Below the pieces are notes generated by a model. That model did no database searches and had not been told where the DNA came from. It saw only the letters and a program-made list of their open reading frames with translations. Positions 13,937 through 27,329 of a stretch of DNA of 64,000 nucleotides are shown one piece after another. A program made the translations under genes and the position numbers. This DNA comes from Circinella umbellata (Eukaryota; Mucoromycota; Mucoromycetes; Mucorales; Lichtheimiaceae). The stretch spans positions 461,501 to 525,500 of the forward strand of contig JAIWNF010000009.1 in NCBI GenBank assembly GCA_025093555.1, read 5' to 3'. Positions within the stretch are counted from its first letter, which is position 1. Every line of letters begins with the position of its first letter.

Positions 13937-16296
13937 CTATACATCATTTATAGAGATTTCAATATGTTTTAGGTTTGCATAGTTTACAGCAGTTTCTGTA
14001 ATAAGTGGACAAGTAGAAATAAGAATACTTTTGAGATGAATTGCTCTATCCATCAAAACGATTAAACCATAATCAGTTATATGTTCAAGTACTTCAAGTT
14101 TAATATGGGTAAGACTTTTAAGTTGATTGGCAAGTCGAATCAAATGATCATCATTGACAATGTCAAGACCACCAAGACGAAAATCTGTCATTTTGTCAGA
14201 TAGTTTGCTGATAAATACATTCAATCCTTCGGGTGAAATTCCAGATGATCGACTAATTATTTCAATATTGGTAATGGATTTAATATTGGATAGCGTGTTC
14301 AACATTTGATCCGTCAGAAAGTTAGTGGCATCCCATAAACCGAGTGTTTCAAGTGTTTTAGTATAGGTGACGTTTTTATTTGTTGATGATGATGGTTGTG
14401 TTAACATGTCAGTATAATGTTGAAATAATCCAAGTAAAGCTGTGTGATCATCATTTGTTTTATTGGTTGGTAAGATAAATCTTAACGTTTGTTGAGGTCG
14501 TCGTGCTGCAATCAAATAATCAATAAATCGAGGTAGACTCTTTTGAATGTAAATATTGAGTGTCGTCAATGCATGATAATCAGGAATGGATTGTAATAAT
14601 GATTCTGCTACAGGGTGATTTCCATCATAATCAATTGAGAAACTCTTTAAATGGATCATTTTTTTCAATTCGGTGGTGTCGTAGGGAAGAATGGATTGAT
14701 CCGGCGGCTGAGTGATGGTAGACCAATCTTCAATATCGATGGTATCCAATGTAGATGCGTTATTGAGTATGAGTGACATAATAGGACGATAATCAAATCG
14801 GGGTTGAGGTTCCAATGAATCAGCCGAGAAATAGAATTTTCGTAATCCATCATTTTTATCATCTATCTCATTCTTGTTCAATTCTGCTACTTTTTCTGCA
14901 CCATAATTGTACGCGATAATTTGTAGGTTTGGACAGTAAAGATCCAAAAGATCCACAAAATCATCCACACATCTCTCTATAGTTAAACGGCGTAATTGAC
15001 TACAATGTTGTAATAAAGGTTCAATCATACGTCTATTGATTCGGCAAAGTTGTAAATCCAAATCCTTCAAAGGATAGCCTTGATTAGTATCATTAAGAGA
15101 AGACATGGATGAAAAATCACCCATGGAATCCAATTTTAGGTCTGGTGTTATGTACACCAATCGAATAAGATGTGGAAGTTTATTAAGTATATCACTTATT
15201 TTGATCATCTTGGGAGATATCAATATATTTGAAAAGGCCAAATCCAATTTTAGTTCAGTTAAACTATGTTGAATTCGTCGAAATCCACTGGTTATCAATA
15301 AATTCCAATCTTCTCTTATTAAAAGCTCCATCATTTTTGCTATAAAAATATAGAAATACGTAAATAATAAAAATTTACGCAAGTAGTTGAATTAATAGCT
15401 TCTTTTTGACTGACTCATTTTTTTTATTATATCGATCCATCGAGAAGAAAGGGAAAATCCTGATATATAGGTTTATATATACCTGTTATTCGTAACGACT
15501 TTAAATTACAAAAGATTCCATTGACCATTTCCTGTATAATCTTTGAACAAGTTAACTTTCCTACCGTATCCAGACTGAGATAACGTACATTGGGTGCAAT
15601 ATCAGATAACATAGATTCTATCTGTGCCTCAAGCATAAAATTACTATTATTCATATTCATCGTGTACCATGCCATTGGACATGCTAATAAGATCTCACGC
15701 CATTTTTTACAAGTTTCCAAACATTCAGACTTTGACTCCTTGTTCAATTTAGCCAAAATAGAAGATGATAATTCCTTTGGTAGCATGGATATGAAATCAA
15801 TTCGTTTTTCGTATTGTTCAATAGCTGTGTTTTTTCTTTGGATAAGATTTTGATATTGTTCCTGTTGCCGGTGATGAATACTATTTGGATCATTGTTATC
15901 ATTTTCCTTTAAAGGAAGAGTGGGGAAACTATTTTTTAAAGCTGTTTCATATGTTTTGATAGCTTCTTTTTGTTTTCCTTGTATTGTATAGAGATTGCCT
16001 AAGCGAAGGTAACCCAGTGGTAAACTGGGAGCAAGGGAAACCATATGTTTTGCATCACAAATAGCTGCTTCATAGTTATATATGTTGCATAAAGCATGGA
16101 TGCGATAATCAAGTACAGAAAATAGTAATGACTGGTTAATTTGGTCAATGGTTACGGAAGCACATTGGACGGCGTCTTTATAGTCATGGTCATCGACTGC
16201 TTTACTGATCTTGGAAAAGGAAGAAATGACTGGATCGACATTGAATTGATAAAGTGACGATGAAGAAGTGGATACGCTAGTGGTGGACGATGTCAT
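13937..16296 (-). CDS. F-box protein with N-terminal TPRs and LRR-like C-terminus
   Basis: 738-residue predicted substrate receptor of an SCF ubiquitin ligase. Two exons (minus): 15483-16296 and 13937-15339, joined in phase 1. Residues about 25-130 form TPR-like helices (AVQCASVTIDQINQSLLFSV, then YLRLGNLYTIQGKQKEAIKT). An F-box follows at about 165-205 (IDFISMLPKELSSSILAKL, then CLETCKKWREILLACPMAW). The rest is a long run of degenerate leucine-rich repeats with motifs such as LKDLDLQLCRINRRMIEPLL and LTHIKLEVLEHITDYGLIVL. This TPR-F-box-LRR order recalls the Pof3/Dia2 family, but I cannot assign orthology from sequence reading. It is divergent from mL50 across 412 bp. Confidence 0.85.
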
Positions 16297-16708
16297 TGTT
16301 AGAAGAAAAAAAAGGGTGGTTAGTGAGTGAGTGTGTACCTAATTTATATATCAAAGAGAGTGCAAGAAAATTTGGGGAGGGGGAGAGGAGAAGATCCAAT
16401 TTCTTGGTTCGATCAGATATAAAATTTGAGATCAATATAATTTTTTGGGAACTCAAGTATAATTTTTGTTTGATCAGTGTAAAGAAATATAAATTTAATG
16501 GTGTACATCACTTTTACATAACAGTTACATACTTATATGAAGTATGGGTTCAGTTTTATGTTAACATTTCCTCAGCAACACTTTTTTTTTTCAACCCCAA
16601 AGCCCGCATCGACCTGTTCAGGTTCGGAAACCAATTTTGTTTTTGTTTTTTTTAACTTTTCAAAAACACAAAAAGTATTTCTTTTATACCAAAATAATAA
16701 TAATAAAA
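16297..16708. promoter_or_regulatory. Divergent promoter, F-box gene / mL50
   Basis: 412 bp separate the two start codons, so this stretch must hold both promoters. T-rich and A-rich segments are seen, but no recognisable factor site. Confidence 0.5.
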
Positions 16709-17485
16709 ATGTTGCGACATTCATTAATTCGATCATTCCATACTTCTCCTGTACGAACAGCCAGTGGATTCAGTCGTTTCAACCCATGGGCTAAACAATC
16801 AACAGTTCCACCTACACCTACGCAATCAACCACTGAACAAGCCCAACCAGAAATCTCCCTTAATGTCAACCATTATGAAGAAGAAGAAGAAAGTTTATAG
16901 TAAGTTAGGGACCGTAATAAAAAATATTTCTTTCTCGACATGTATTCGACAGCAAAAAAATACAAAAAGAAAGCGAAAAGAAAAAGAAAAGTATTCTGAT
17001 TAGTATGCCTGTGTGATATCTTTCCCTTTTTTTTTTTAGCTGGTTAAATCAAAATGAACAAAATGTGGAGGATATTCAAAAGACTGTTCAAAATATTGTT
17101 ATTGACAACGTTTCTGATGTTACTGAATCCAGCTGGCAGGATGTCCGATTCGACTCTGCTGATACTAAATTCAAGGTAAATATATACATATATATATATA
17201 TATATATATTAGCCTTTTTTTTTGGATAATCACCAATGACAATAAAAAAAACTAATATTGACTTTTTTATGTCTAAATATTTATCAGGTTATCAAGGAAA
17301 GCATTAAGCAAACTGGTAAAGAAGTTTCTAATGTCGAATTAACTAATATTCAAACTGGAGCAGATTTACTTGCACACTTTACCAAATCAAAAGAATCAGT
17401 ATCATCTTCACCACTTGGTTCTGTTCGACGTTACTTTAATGATAATGCCGATTCACTTCCACCCAACCTTGTTTTCCGTCAATAA
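16709..17485 (+). CDS. Mitochondrial large-subunit ribosomal protein mL50
   Basis: 174-residue protein with exons 16709-16899, 17040-17175 and 17288-17485. It begins MLRHSLIRSFHTSPVRTASG, an Arg/Ser-rich and acid-free mitochondrial targeting sequence. The C-terminal half carries the mL50 signature: SSWQDVRFDSADTKFKVIKE, then VSNVELTNIQTGADLLAHF, ending DSLPPNLVFRQ. This closely parallels the human MRPL50 C-terminal pattern (NWQDI..., VxDVLDFY, SNLPPNL). It is a structural component of the mitoribosome large subunit. Exon 1 ends in TA, and the TA|GTAAGT donor hides an apparent stop codon. It is convergent with the next gene, with 177 bp between them. Confidence 0.85.
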
Positions 17486-17662
17486 ATTATTTATTGTAAT
17501 TATATAGAAGTTACATAACCACCATTTCATACAACATCCATCGCTCATCAATTTATAATATAATAAAACAATATATACATATAAGGAATTTTCATATAAA
17601 AGTAGAAGAAAAAAAGAGAAAAGCGAAATTATTTAGTTTTATTAATACCATAATTACTATTG

Positions 17663-20600
17663 TTATGAAGAACGTAAACATTCACTTGCATATTTGAATA
17701 TTAATAACTTTGCTTCATCCGATTTGACAGCCTCCATAGCATAATCACGGGTATTTTCCAATTGTTTCACAAAGACAACATGCAAACGTTGCGAACAAAC
17801 CCACATACTTATTTGTGTAAGGAACATTAAATTGATCCAAGCAAATGCAGAATTACGTATGGTACCACTATTATATACCTTTTTTGTAACTGCAGGCGGT
17901 GTAGGATCCATACCCAATGCGCTCAAATAAAGTCGTCGTACAAAGTCAATGTAAACACTGCCTTGGGTCGATAAAGGTGGTATGTCTGATAAATCAAATG
18001 CTGCTTCCATGGGTAATGCAACCAATCGTGCTGCTTCTTGCATATCATTATGTGAACTTGCCATTGAGAGACCCATATTATGTGCTGATCGATAGGCTAA
18101 CAGGAATTGATGATTGAGAGAAAGTCGATGGGTATATGATTGCAATCGTTTTGTTGCTCCAATACGATCTCCCATTTGAGTTTCCAAATAAGCTGCCATG
18201 TCATAGATTTCAGGTTGAAGTGCTTCAATATCAAGTCCATTTCGTAATAACGTCAATGTGCCTGCCCTCTTGTAACATTCACAATGAGGTAATAAATTTA
18301 ATAGTGTCTGCCATACGCCCATAAGTAAAGGCCGTTTTGCTCCATTGCTTCTTGCTTTTTTACTAAAATGACGAAGCATGGATAGTAATATATTAAGTGA
18401 ACTAAGCTGTTCAGATCGAGATAATGGTGCCTGAGCTGCTGTCACAGACCAATCGATAGTAAACATGGGCTTGACAGTGGATGGTTTTCCATTCGTGAGA
18501 ATACTGGCGTACCAATGACGGCAAATGGAATCAGGCATACGTCGAAACAGTAAATAGTACAAGACGGTCATCCACACAACGTAAATATCATGATCATCCA
18601 AGTTTAACGTTTCGAGTGAAAACATATCTACTTTATCGTTCTTGATGAATAATTCTTTTTTCCTCGTCAAAAGATAAAGTACATAATCCAACCCGAAAAA
18701 TCGTAATGTTCTCATCATGATTTCTGTCGTGATACCTGATATCGCCTTGGCTTGTGCTATATATAATTTTTTTTTTTTTTGTGTGTGTAAAAAAAAAAAG
18801 GTGTTTAATTGTTCCCTTTTTTTTTCTTATATTTCTTTAAAAAAAACCAATAGATCATCTTATTAAAAAATTACTTTACCTGGGTTTTGTGCCGAAGCGC
18901 GAGATTTCGCTAGTTCATATATTAAGCCTTCAATAGTAGTTTCTTGTTGTTGTCGTTGTCCCGTACTTGCAATTGCCCGTACTTTGTTCCATATCACATC
19001 TGCTGCAAGGGGTATAATATCATGAATGGAGGACATATCATTTAAAAAATCTCGACTTGTGGGTCCATGACAATATAATGATAATTCAGCAAAGAGTCCC
19101 CACAAAAGCTCAGTATCCGAATGTGCTTTAGCTGCTTCTTGTGCTAATTGTTTTGCTTTCAAAAAGGATGGGTTACCATAGGCTCTCGTCATTTGAATTT
19201 CTCTAACATCTGATGGTAAGCTAGCAACGATTCCTTCAAGCGCTTTTTGAATGGAAGATGGTAAAGTATGAAAATTTCGGTGATTTCGTTGTAAAAGATT
19301 GTACAGCAGGCTATCAAACGCAAGATCATTTTCAGTTGTTTCTTGCTATATATAAATATATACCATGGAGGAGGAAAAAAAACAACCAGATCACAATTTC
19401 TGTAGATTAGTATCTATAGTTTATCCATGTTACACTCAAAATTGGGAAATTTTAATTATTATATTACCTTATGACTTGGAAGTGAAGAGGGGATATGTGT
19501 CGAGGTGGATGATACTACATCAGTATTCTAAACAAACCAAAGAGGAAAAAAAATCATATTAGATCACTGATCTGAATAAATATATGCTAATAATTATTAT
19601 TATCTTACCTGTGGTACAGAACTTGAGGCTTTTCTTAACAAAACAGAATCCAACGCCAATGTGAATTCATCCACTGTAATTAATCGGGATGGTCTTGGTG
19701 GTAACCGTGTTACTGTATTTGAAGATTGTACTGGGTTTGGATCAGACTGAAACCGGATTTTAATAAATTCTTCGAGTTCAGAAAGATACGTTCCCAACTT
19801 CATTGTATCTGCAATTGGGTAAACTTCATTTTCAGTCGGTGGTGAAGGTGTATATGTTCTTTTCGGCGATGGCGGTGATGGGGCTTGTTTCTGAGAAAAT
19901 GGAAGAGGAGGTGGTGGGGGCGGTGGTGGCGGTGGAGGTGGAAGTTGTGATGGTGGCGGTGGCGGTGGCGGAGGTGGTGGAGGGGTAGCGCGAGGTTTAT
20001 GAATATGAATAGGTTGTAACTGGTTTACATCAGGAAATCGATGTCGTGATAATGGTGGAAAATGAGATAATGGTGCTTGTAGTGGTTGTTGCTGAAGAAG
20101 TGGAGGTCGAATTGATGTTAATGGTTCATTATTATGATACATATGCTGTAATTGAGGTAAGGGTACTGGAGGTGGATGCCTATATCCAATATGCTGTTGT
20201 TGACGCTTGTTTGGCGATCCCATTGAAATATCATGTAAATCGTAATCATTAGGTCTCTTGCTTTTTTCATATGAATAGTCATATTTGGGTCGCGAAGGTG
20301 ATGATGAAATTGTCGTCGCTGGAGTTGATTTTGCTGCTATGGACTCTTTGAATTTTTTGTTCTTGGTTGCTGATATCCGTATTTGTAATCCCATTGCTTT
20401 TAGATTATAATCACTCTTCGATTTTTCTAGGTCCTTTAATTTTGAATCATGTTTTTCAATAGCTTGACGTAAATCTTCCATTTGTCGTTCAATTTCAGAC
20501 AACACTGCCATATTTGCAATACTATCATCCATCTCAGAGTCATCATCCTCGCTCTCCTCCATCTCAGCATCCTCCTCTTCTTCTCCGTCAAAAGTATTCA

Positions 20601-21699
20601 TATTATTATCGTATGTTGATCCATTATTATTGCCAACATGAGCTGCCTTTTCCTGTTGTTTCTTTTCCTCAATGGCTGCTGCAAGTTCTGCTTTATTTTC
20701 ATCTATTTCTTTATCCATTGCGTCAATCGATCGTTTCAGTTCGGCTGCATCCTTCGTTTCAACAGGTGACACATAATTATCATCGATAGTAGCTACTCCT
20801 ACAGCTGTTGTCATCGTTCCTTCTTTTCTTCCCACTATTGTCGTTGAAAAGGTTGTTTCTGGTATAGGCTGTTTCTGTTGTCGTTGTTGTACAGGGAGTG
20901 AATTTTGTTGCACAATTTGACGTTCAAGTTCTTGCTTTTTCGCTTTTGCTTGTTCACGTTGTGCAATCAACAATTTAAGTTTTTCAATTTCTAATTGTTT
21001 TGATACCACCAAATGACTTGACGGTCGAGGAGAAGAAGCAAAAGACGTGCTATTTATGGTTTGTGGTGTACTTGCCCCAGTAGAAGCACTGACAATGGGA
21101 GAGTCTCGTGGTGACATTACTCCATTATTAGCGACTGGGAATGGACCATATAATTCTTCAATACTTTCCCGACTTGAACTGCTGTTTCCGTCGTCTGAGG
21201 TACTACCGTCTTTATCATTGCTGTTTTGACTGTTATCACTCATGGTTGAATCCAAATCACTGTTGAGATCAATTAGGTACGGAAAACCTGGATCTACAGC
21301 TAATGGACCATCGATTATTAACTGAGGTGTCATGTCAATATCAAATTGTTCTTGTGCTGGTTGTTGTTGAGGTTGTTGAGGTTGAGGTGGATAATACCAT
21401 TCGTTTTGTGGCATCATGGCTTGCTGTTGCTGTTGAGATTGTTGGTACAATGAATCTTCTTGTGATTGCTGATATGATTGCTGTTGGGCTACGTGTTGAT
21501 ATTGTTGGTAAGACGATTTAGTTTGCATCCACTGTGCTGTAGGATCTTGTGTAGTATCGTCATACTGTTGTTGTTGTTGGGGTGATATTAATTCAGATGC
21601 AAATACTGAATTTGTTTTCGTACTAGAAGAAGAAACAACTCCAAGTTCCTCATCACTATCAGAAATATCCATATCACTAACGTCTGATGCTTGTGACAT
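17663..21699 (-). CDS. Large protein of unknown function, disordered N-half and helical C-half
   Basis: 1236 residues. Exons (minus): 19609-21699, 19468-19527, 18880-19345, 17663-18756. I do not recognise the family. The N-terminus is acidic (MSQASDVSDMDISDSDEELG), followed by a Gln-rich stretch, a coiled coil (EIERQMEDLRQAIEKHDSKL; another around KQLEIEKLKLLIAQREQAKA), a run of poly-Pro blocks near 19885-19990, and then a helical C-terminal half that looks like TPR/HAT repeats (for example PEIYDMAAYLETQMGDRIGA). The overall plan (acidic disorder, coiled coil, helical repeats) resembles nuclear RNA-surveillance scaffolds of the Red1/ZFC3H1 type, but the zinc finger that defines those is not found, so this is only a suggestion. 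The start at MSQAS is preferred; an in-frame ATG 36 nt upstream is also possible. Confidence 0.7.
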
Positions 21700-22234
21700 G
21701 GTGTATATGTATATACTAATGACAGGGCAGATCAAAAAAGAATACTTTTTTTTTTCGTTTCGGAGAGAGAGAGCGGTGTATCAAGAGCAAAAAAATAAAT
21801 AAATAAAAAATATTGATTGGTAAAAATACGCAGCTTTGACCTACGAAAAGAAAAAAACCAGGAACTTGAATGCATATATTTTGAGTTATACAAAAGAATT
21901 ACTTTGACAATCACCTGTTTTCTTTATTCACCAGCAACATTTTTTTTTTTGCATATAAAAAATGGTTATTGAATTTATGTAACTTATGATAATAAGGTTT
22001 TTTATTTTTCAATACTACTACTGGTATTAATAAAGGTCATTTATATATATATATATATATACATTCTGTAAAACTTGCTATACAAAGAAGAAAGAAAAGA
22101 GGAAAGAAAGAGGGACGGTTTTCTTGGTACCGTCGGTGTGTGTGTTGTATACATGGGGTGGGGAAAGAGAGGAGTGAAGAAAAAAAAACAGTAACTTTTT
22201 TTGATGTTGTTGGCATGGTAACAATGATTATATG
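21700..22234. other. Intergenic, promoter of the 1236-aa gene and 3' end of GT71
   Basis: 535 bp, no gene seen. AT run at 22041-22060, GA-rich stretch at 22085-22115. Confidence 0.5.
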
Positions 22235-24112
22235 TTAACGTGCTTCACCACCAATACCACCCAGTTCAAAGTAAGTATTTTGGAAACCGGGTAAAATTTC
22301 ATCAAATTCTTCAATCACTGTTTCTGGTTCGTTCCATGCTTCGTTAATGAAATTCATACATGCTTTTCCACCTGGTGCAACTCGGAAACCTGGGCTCAAA
22401 TTCGTCACTCCTTTACTATTAACATATCGTTTGATTTGACGCCAGGGTCGTTCATGAAAACTCTGTTGTTGGTTGTCATCATTTGATGCTTCTTGTGCCT
22501 CCATGAATCCATTTTTATCTGTTATTTTCATCAAGTTGGCATGAACAAAGAGTGGATGGATCTCATCATTATCCGAATATTGTAACATAGTATGGCCACA
22601 AAATGTTTCCACTTCAAGTCCACCCATACCCAAAAATGTTTCTGTCATATAGTAAGGTACTCCAAGAGCCTAATAATGACATAAAGGAAAGCTCATCAAC
22701 ATCCCATCCTTTCCATACTAAAAAATATATCGCTATTGAAATTGATATGAATGACTTACTTTCCATGCATATTTGAAAGTATCCTTGTCACCATTAAGAA
22801 ACTGGAAATATATGTCACTATGTTCTTGCATATACCAAGCTAATTGTAATGGCAACCATGATTTGGTTTTATCAATCACCATCTGACCAGACTTTATATC
22901 ATATTATAATTTAAAATATAAATAGTTAGTGTTGCTTTACTAATTATGGAACGCAGTTTCTCATTTCATGTATTATATAATACAGAAGATGACACGAAGA
23001 ATTTTCTTTTTTTCTAGTCAATTTTTCTTTTTTTTTTTTGACTTTACCTCTTGCTCCCATTCGTCTTTACAACTTATATCAAGCACTTCAAAAATCTTGT
23101 TTTCTGTATGTGTTTTCCTTTATAATTTGTTTTTTTGTTAATATGATTTATTTGTTTACTTTTCTAATCATAATCTTATCGTCACTACTAACCAAAAATC
23201 GGGCCAAAACATGGCACCAGTTGCTTTGAATGCACTCGTTTCAAAAAGGAATGACGGATTACGAGTAGGTGTATTATCTGAATCCAAATAAAGAACTTGT
23301 TCAAAATTTGCATTAATAATAGCAGCAGCTTTAATTTGAAATCTACATTGAAAATTAGTATAAAAATGATATCGGGATTAAATTTTTGTCGCTGTCGTTG
23401 TTGTTAATTAGGATGGAGTTAAGGGTACCCACTGTTTTTCTGTATCGCGGCGATATTGCATGGGACGTGGTAAAGAAGGTTCAGACAAGTCGCGTGGTAC
23501 AGCACCTAGTTCATTTAGAGCCTCTAAAGTTGCATCGGATGGTAATTCGTCAGGAAGGTGCCATATTTCTACTGGCAAATGACAATCCTGACGCCGTAAC
23601 ACTTTTACTGACGTCAATGCACGTTCAAAAGTATCTCTATTGCCGGCTACCATAACGACACCTCGTGTTTGCTGATAATCGGGCTGGTCCGGTAATCTGT
23701 CACTCTTCATAAATGATTTCCAGTTCTCTTGATAAGCAGTAACAGATTCATTATCAAGACGTTGCCAAAAATTTAAATGAGCGTTCGTATGATTGGGATC
23801 TGCGTTACGGTTCACCGATTCTGCATTATTGCCGTGACACTGAGGTTCATCATCTTTGATATCTTCAAATGGTTGTTCTTCCTGTGGTGGCGACTGAGGA
23901 AGAATATCAGCAAAGGACTTCTGCTCTTTAACACCCTTGTTGTTCTTATCATGGTTTTTGAATAAATTTAATGTAAAATAGTCCCCATAATTATCCCCAT
24001 CAGAATCATTTTGTTTTGAAAATATCATAGAATTGTGAAGAAGATAAAATATGAAAACATAGGTGAATAAAAATATTCCAATAAAAAATGTACGTTTTCG
24101 TGTAGTGCTCAT
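22235..24112 (-). CDS. GT71-family alpha-mannosyltransferase (Mnn1/Mnn2-like)
   Basis: 488-residue Golgi type II membrane enzyme expected to transfer mannose from GDP-mannose to cell-wall glycans. Exons (minus): 23433-24112, 23193-23342, 23048-23117, 22760-22891, 22235-22669. After a short basic cytosolic tail (MSTTRKR) comes one anchor helix (TFFIGIFLFTYVFIFYLLHN), then a stem of about 100 residues. The catalytic part shows VVMVAGNRDTFERALTSVKV, VEIWHLPDEL, VLYLDSDNTP (the DxD nucleotide-sugar motif), ATGAMFWPDFWKTH, ESGQMVIDKTKSW and a C-terminal MNFINEAW. These are the landmarks of family GT71. Linkage type (alpha-1,2 or alpha-1,3) is not decidable here. The first donor is GTGGGT, weaker than the usual GTAAGT. 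An upstream in-frame ATG at 24178 would add a second hydrophobic stretch, so the later ATG is preferred. Confidence 0.9.
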
Positions 24113-24440
24113 AGAGATAATAATGATATATATAAAAGATAGGAGTAAGATAAGTAAAAGAGAAAGAGAAACTATCACAGATGATCAACAATACAAAAAA
24201 TAAATAAAAATAAAAAAAGAGGGATGATCTCGAACACTGGTCGACAGATGACATTGAAAAAAAAGGGATCGACGGTTATGTTTCACAAAAAAAATAACTA
24301 GCAAATAAGTCTAAAAGCCTTGGCGTACATTTTTTTTAATATTTACAACCTTTTTTGCGATTAACAAATTTCTTTAATAATTTCAGATATATTATTAGAA
24401 AATAGATTAAAACAAAAGCAAGGGTTTTCCCCTTTCTGCT
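24113..24440. other. Intergenic between GT71 and cmc2
   Basis: 328 bp holding the GT71 promoter and the cmc2 3' end. A-rich, nothing else recognised. Confidence 0.5.
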
Positions 24441-24830
24441 TTATGAAGATTTGGGTGGTTCTTCCATCTCCTTCCAAATCTTTTCTAATTTTGCACGTTT
24501 AGCGGCAGCCTTGGCCTTATTTTCTGCTCGAAGAATAAGAAACTAGAAAAAATAAATGGGATTTTGTTTTGAGGAGTGTTAATAAATGGATGCCTTTCTT
24601 TTTTTTTTTTTTTTTTTTTTTTTTTTAGCTCAGAAAAAAATAAATAAACAGGGCCTTCACAACTTCTAATAATTATTTACCTCTTCTCTCAGGCACTCGT
24701 CTAACTGTTTCTTTGTATCATTACAAGCTCCGGTAAAACGATTCATTAAACCAGCATTATGACATTCGTCAAGTGCTTGAATTGCTTTGAGACAACCTTC
24801 ATGCTTATGTTCTGCTAATGGTGGATGCAT
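24441..24830 (-). CDS. cmc2: Cytochrome c oxidase assembly twin-CX9C protein Cmc2
   Basis: 83-residue intermembrane-space protein with exons (minus) 24681-24830 and 24441-24542. The start MHPPLAEHKHEGC matches the conserved Cmc2 N-terminus. It has the twin CX9C pairs CLKAIQALDEC and CNDTKKQLDEC, which form disulfides after Mia40-dependent import. The C-terminal helix is Lys/Ala/Glu-rich and ends EEPPKSS. Cmc2 acts in copper delivery and assembly of complex IV. The intron carries a T run of about 28 nt at 24599-24626. The in-frame upstream ATG at 24875 is less likely because MHPxL is the family start. Confidence 0.93.
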
Positions 24831-25084
24831 TTTTTTCGAATAATTATGTGTATGACGTTTGAAATGAATTAACAACAGAGCAAAAAAAAAATGGACTAGG
24901 TCCTTATAAACATACGATACTAAAAACTCAGCTGCTTTTCCTTTCGGATCATTATTTCAACCGTTTACTATAAAAAAGTGAAACCGTTGTTACTGAGAAG
25001 CTTTCTTTTTTATTTAAAATATTTATAGCATTTTTCCTTACGACGGCTAAAATATTTATAAACTATGACTTAAACAGAGGTCAT

Positions 25085-26010
25085 TTATTCACGAGAAGCC
25101 TATTTGAACATTTCACATTGTATAGTTTTAGTTATATAACTATTTGTATTGATATGAAATATATTACAAAGTAGAATAATTTTGTATTTACCTGGTAACA
25201 TCCAGTATAATAGCCACTATAATACCATGCCATAAGTAGATTACTGAAATCTATTTTATTTATCACGCACACACACACACACCCAAAATGTTAGGTACTT
25301 TTTTTTTAGGTTAAAGTCTCCTTGATATTCTATCAGTTCTTACCAGAATCTGCTTGATTATTATTACTAGTATTATTATTATTGTTCCTATTGCTGCTAC
25401 TCATGGTAGAAAATTGCTGTGCTAATGGTGGCGGTGGCGGTGGTGGATGAAATGAATCATTGTTGCTTGTGTTCCCATTACTGTTATCCTTCTTGGGTTT
25501 ATCTTGTTTTAACTTTTTTTGATGACGTCTGGTTGAAAAAAAATATTGACAACATTTATAAGAGATATAATAAAATTAATCAGGTGCACTACTTATTTCT
25601 ACTACCTTTCTTTTCCTCGCTCATCCTTCTCGTTACGCGAACTTGTAAATGGTGGTAGATCGTTTGAGATCCCTTGTGACAACTTTAATTGCCCAAAAAA
25701 AAAGGAAGCTTAATTGTTAATTGTTATTGCTATTTAAAAGTGTAAAACATTAAAAAAAAAATCTTTTACTCTGTATTCTTCCATTGCAGTATCCCAGTGC
25801 TCTATTAGCTCGCTGTCATCCCACACTTCTTCATTCTATAGATTAATTCACATAAACTATATTTAGTTTACGATTGCTCTTTTTTTTTTCTCTTTTTATT
25901 GTTTGAATATTTATTATAGGGATCGATTCTGTATATATATATATATATATGTATACCTGAGAATCACCAGCAGAGTAAATGACATCTCCAACTTGAGGTT
26001 CCCAGCTCAT
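25085..26010 (-). CDS. smn1: SMN (survival motor neuron) complex protein
   Basis: 151-residue SMN orthologue, the core of the complex that loads Sm rings on snRNAs. Six exons (minus): 25957-26010, 25770-25835, 25606-25682, 25344-25528, 25192-25250, 25085-25099. The N-terminal Gemin2-binding helix reads EEVWDDSELIEHWDTAMEEY. The middle is a charged segment with a proline run and poly-Asn. The C-terminal YG-box reads LMAWYYSGYYTGCYQ and mediates oligomerisation. There is no Tudor domain, as in the fission yeast protein, which has almost the same length (152). The last coding exon is only 15 nt (GCT TCT CGT GAA TAA) after a TTCAAATAG acceptor. The start at MSWEPQVGD is chosen because the upstream in-frame ATG adds an unrelated hydrophobic tail. 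Confidence 0.92.
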
Positions 26011-27329
26011 TTCATATGTGTTTCGAAAAAATAAAACGGTGGAAAACGATCGCAAGAGATACTTGCAGACCAAAAAAAAAAAAAAAAAAAAATCTCGGTT
26101 AAACCTCGCGACTGGTCAATAAAATTTATTATGCAGAAAAATGGGTAAATCAATACAATTTATTTTTTTCTATTGTTTTCCTGCTTTAATATAAGAAAGC
26201 GATAGTTTATAAGTCTCATTCTGTTTCTCATTGCTCGGAAGCAGATTTATAAAATACAATATCCAAACTCCCTTATAGCAGCAACCCTCTCTCAACAAAG
26301 TGCAAAAAAGAATTATTCATTTTTGTTATATATATTCATATCCGTCATTAAATAATTTACATATTGTACATGGATAATAAGTAGAATGCTGCTATAGAGA
26401 AGGTGGAACAAGTAATTAGAGATGTAGCACCTGGGAATGATCAACAGAGTCCACTTTTGCATCACTTGAAATCGATTAAATATTTCTTAGAAAATGTGCC
26501 AACAATTATAATACGAAAATATGATATGATAATGTTGATATAACAGATAAAACTCTATTATAACAAAAACCACTTGTATTTATATTCTTCCAAACTACTA
26601 TTATATTCTTAGATAACTATAGTGACATTTGGCAATGAATAAGGACAATAAGTTCAACACACCCAACATCTTCTTTTTTTTTTCTGTGAAAGGCACAACG
26701 ATAATAGTGGTGATTAAAAGAACACACAAATAAAAGAGCCAAATAATGGTAACCAATATATTTTTATATATTCAATATTCAGTTAAGTGAAGTAAGTCTT
26801 TGAGTGACAACCAACTATGCCTGATCAATCGAGCGAACATGTACAAATATCATTATAAAAATGATTTACAGAAAGAAACAATTGCCATATAATACCATAT
26901 ATGAACATAAAAGGAGATCCGAACGTAAAGCACAACAGTCATTTGAAAAATCGTTACTTATCATTGGCCGATCTTGGAAAAAACAAATTATAAATCATCA
27001 TATAGAAGAATATTGTCAGTGAGTGTTATATGTTTATAATTAGGATTTAATAAAGATAGAATCTATCAATATAGAATATACTCTATAAAAAAGATGAGCA
27101 GTATAGAAAGAACAATACTTGTTAAATAAGATCAAAAAACAAGATAAGACTATTTTATAGTTACCATGCATAACAAAGAACATCACGAAATAAATTAACC
27201 CCCATTTTATTATTTGAACCAAGCCAGCAAGCAATTTTCAGTTTCAAACTCACACCAGCTGAACGAAACTCTACTTGTCCTTTTTTTTTTTTTGGGTCAT
27301 ATATAATAAAACACATACAAAAAAAAAAA
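26011..27329. promoter_or_regulatory. Divergent region, SMN / SNRNP40
   Basis: 1.3 kb between the start codons of two snRNP-related genes. AT-rich. I found no coding sequence or recognisable factor site, so it is labelled regulatory only by position. Confidence 0.4.

Noticed and set aside
19803..21521. Several plus-strand Val/Glu-rich frames
   Set aside because: Antisense of the poly-Pro and Gln-rich exon of the 1236-residue protein.
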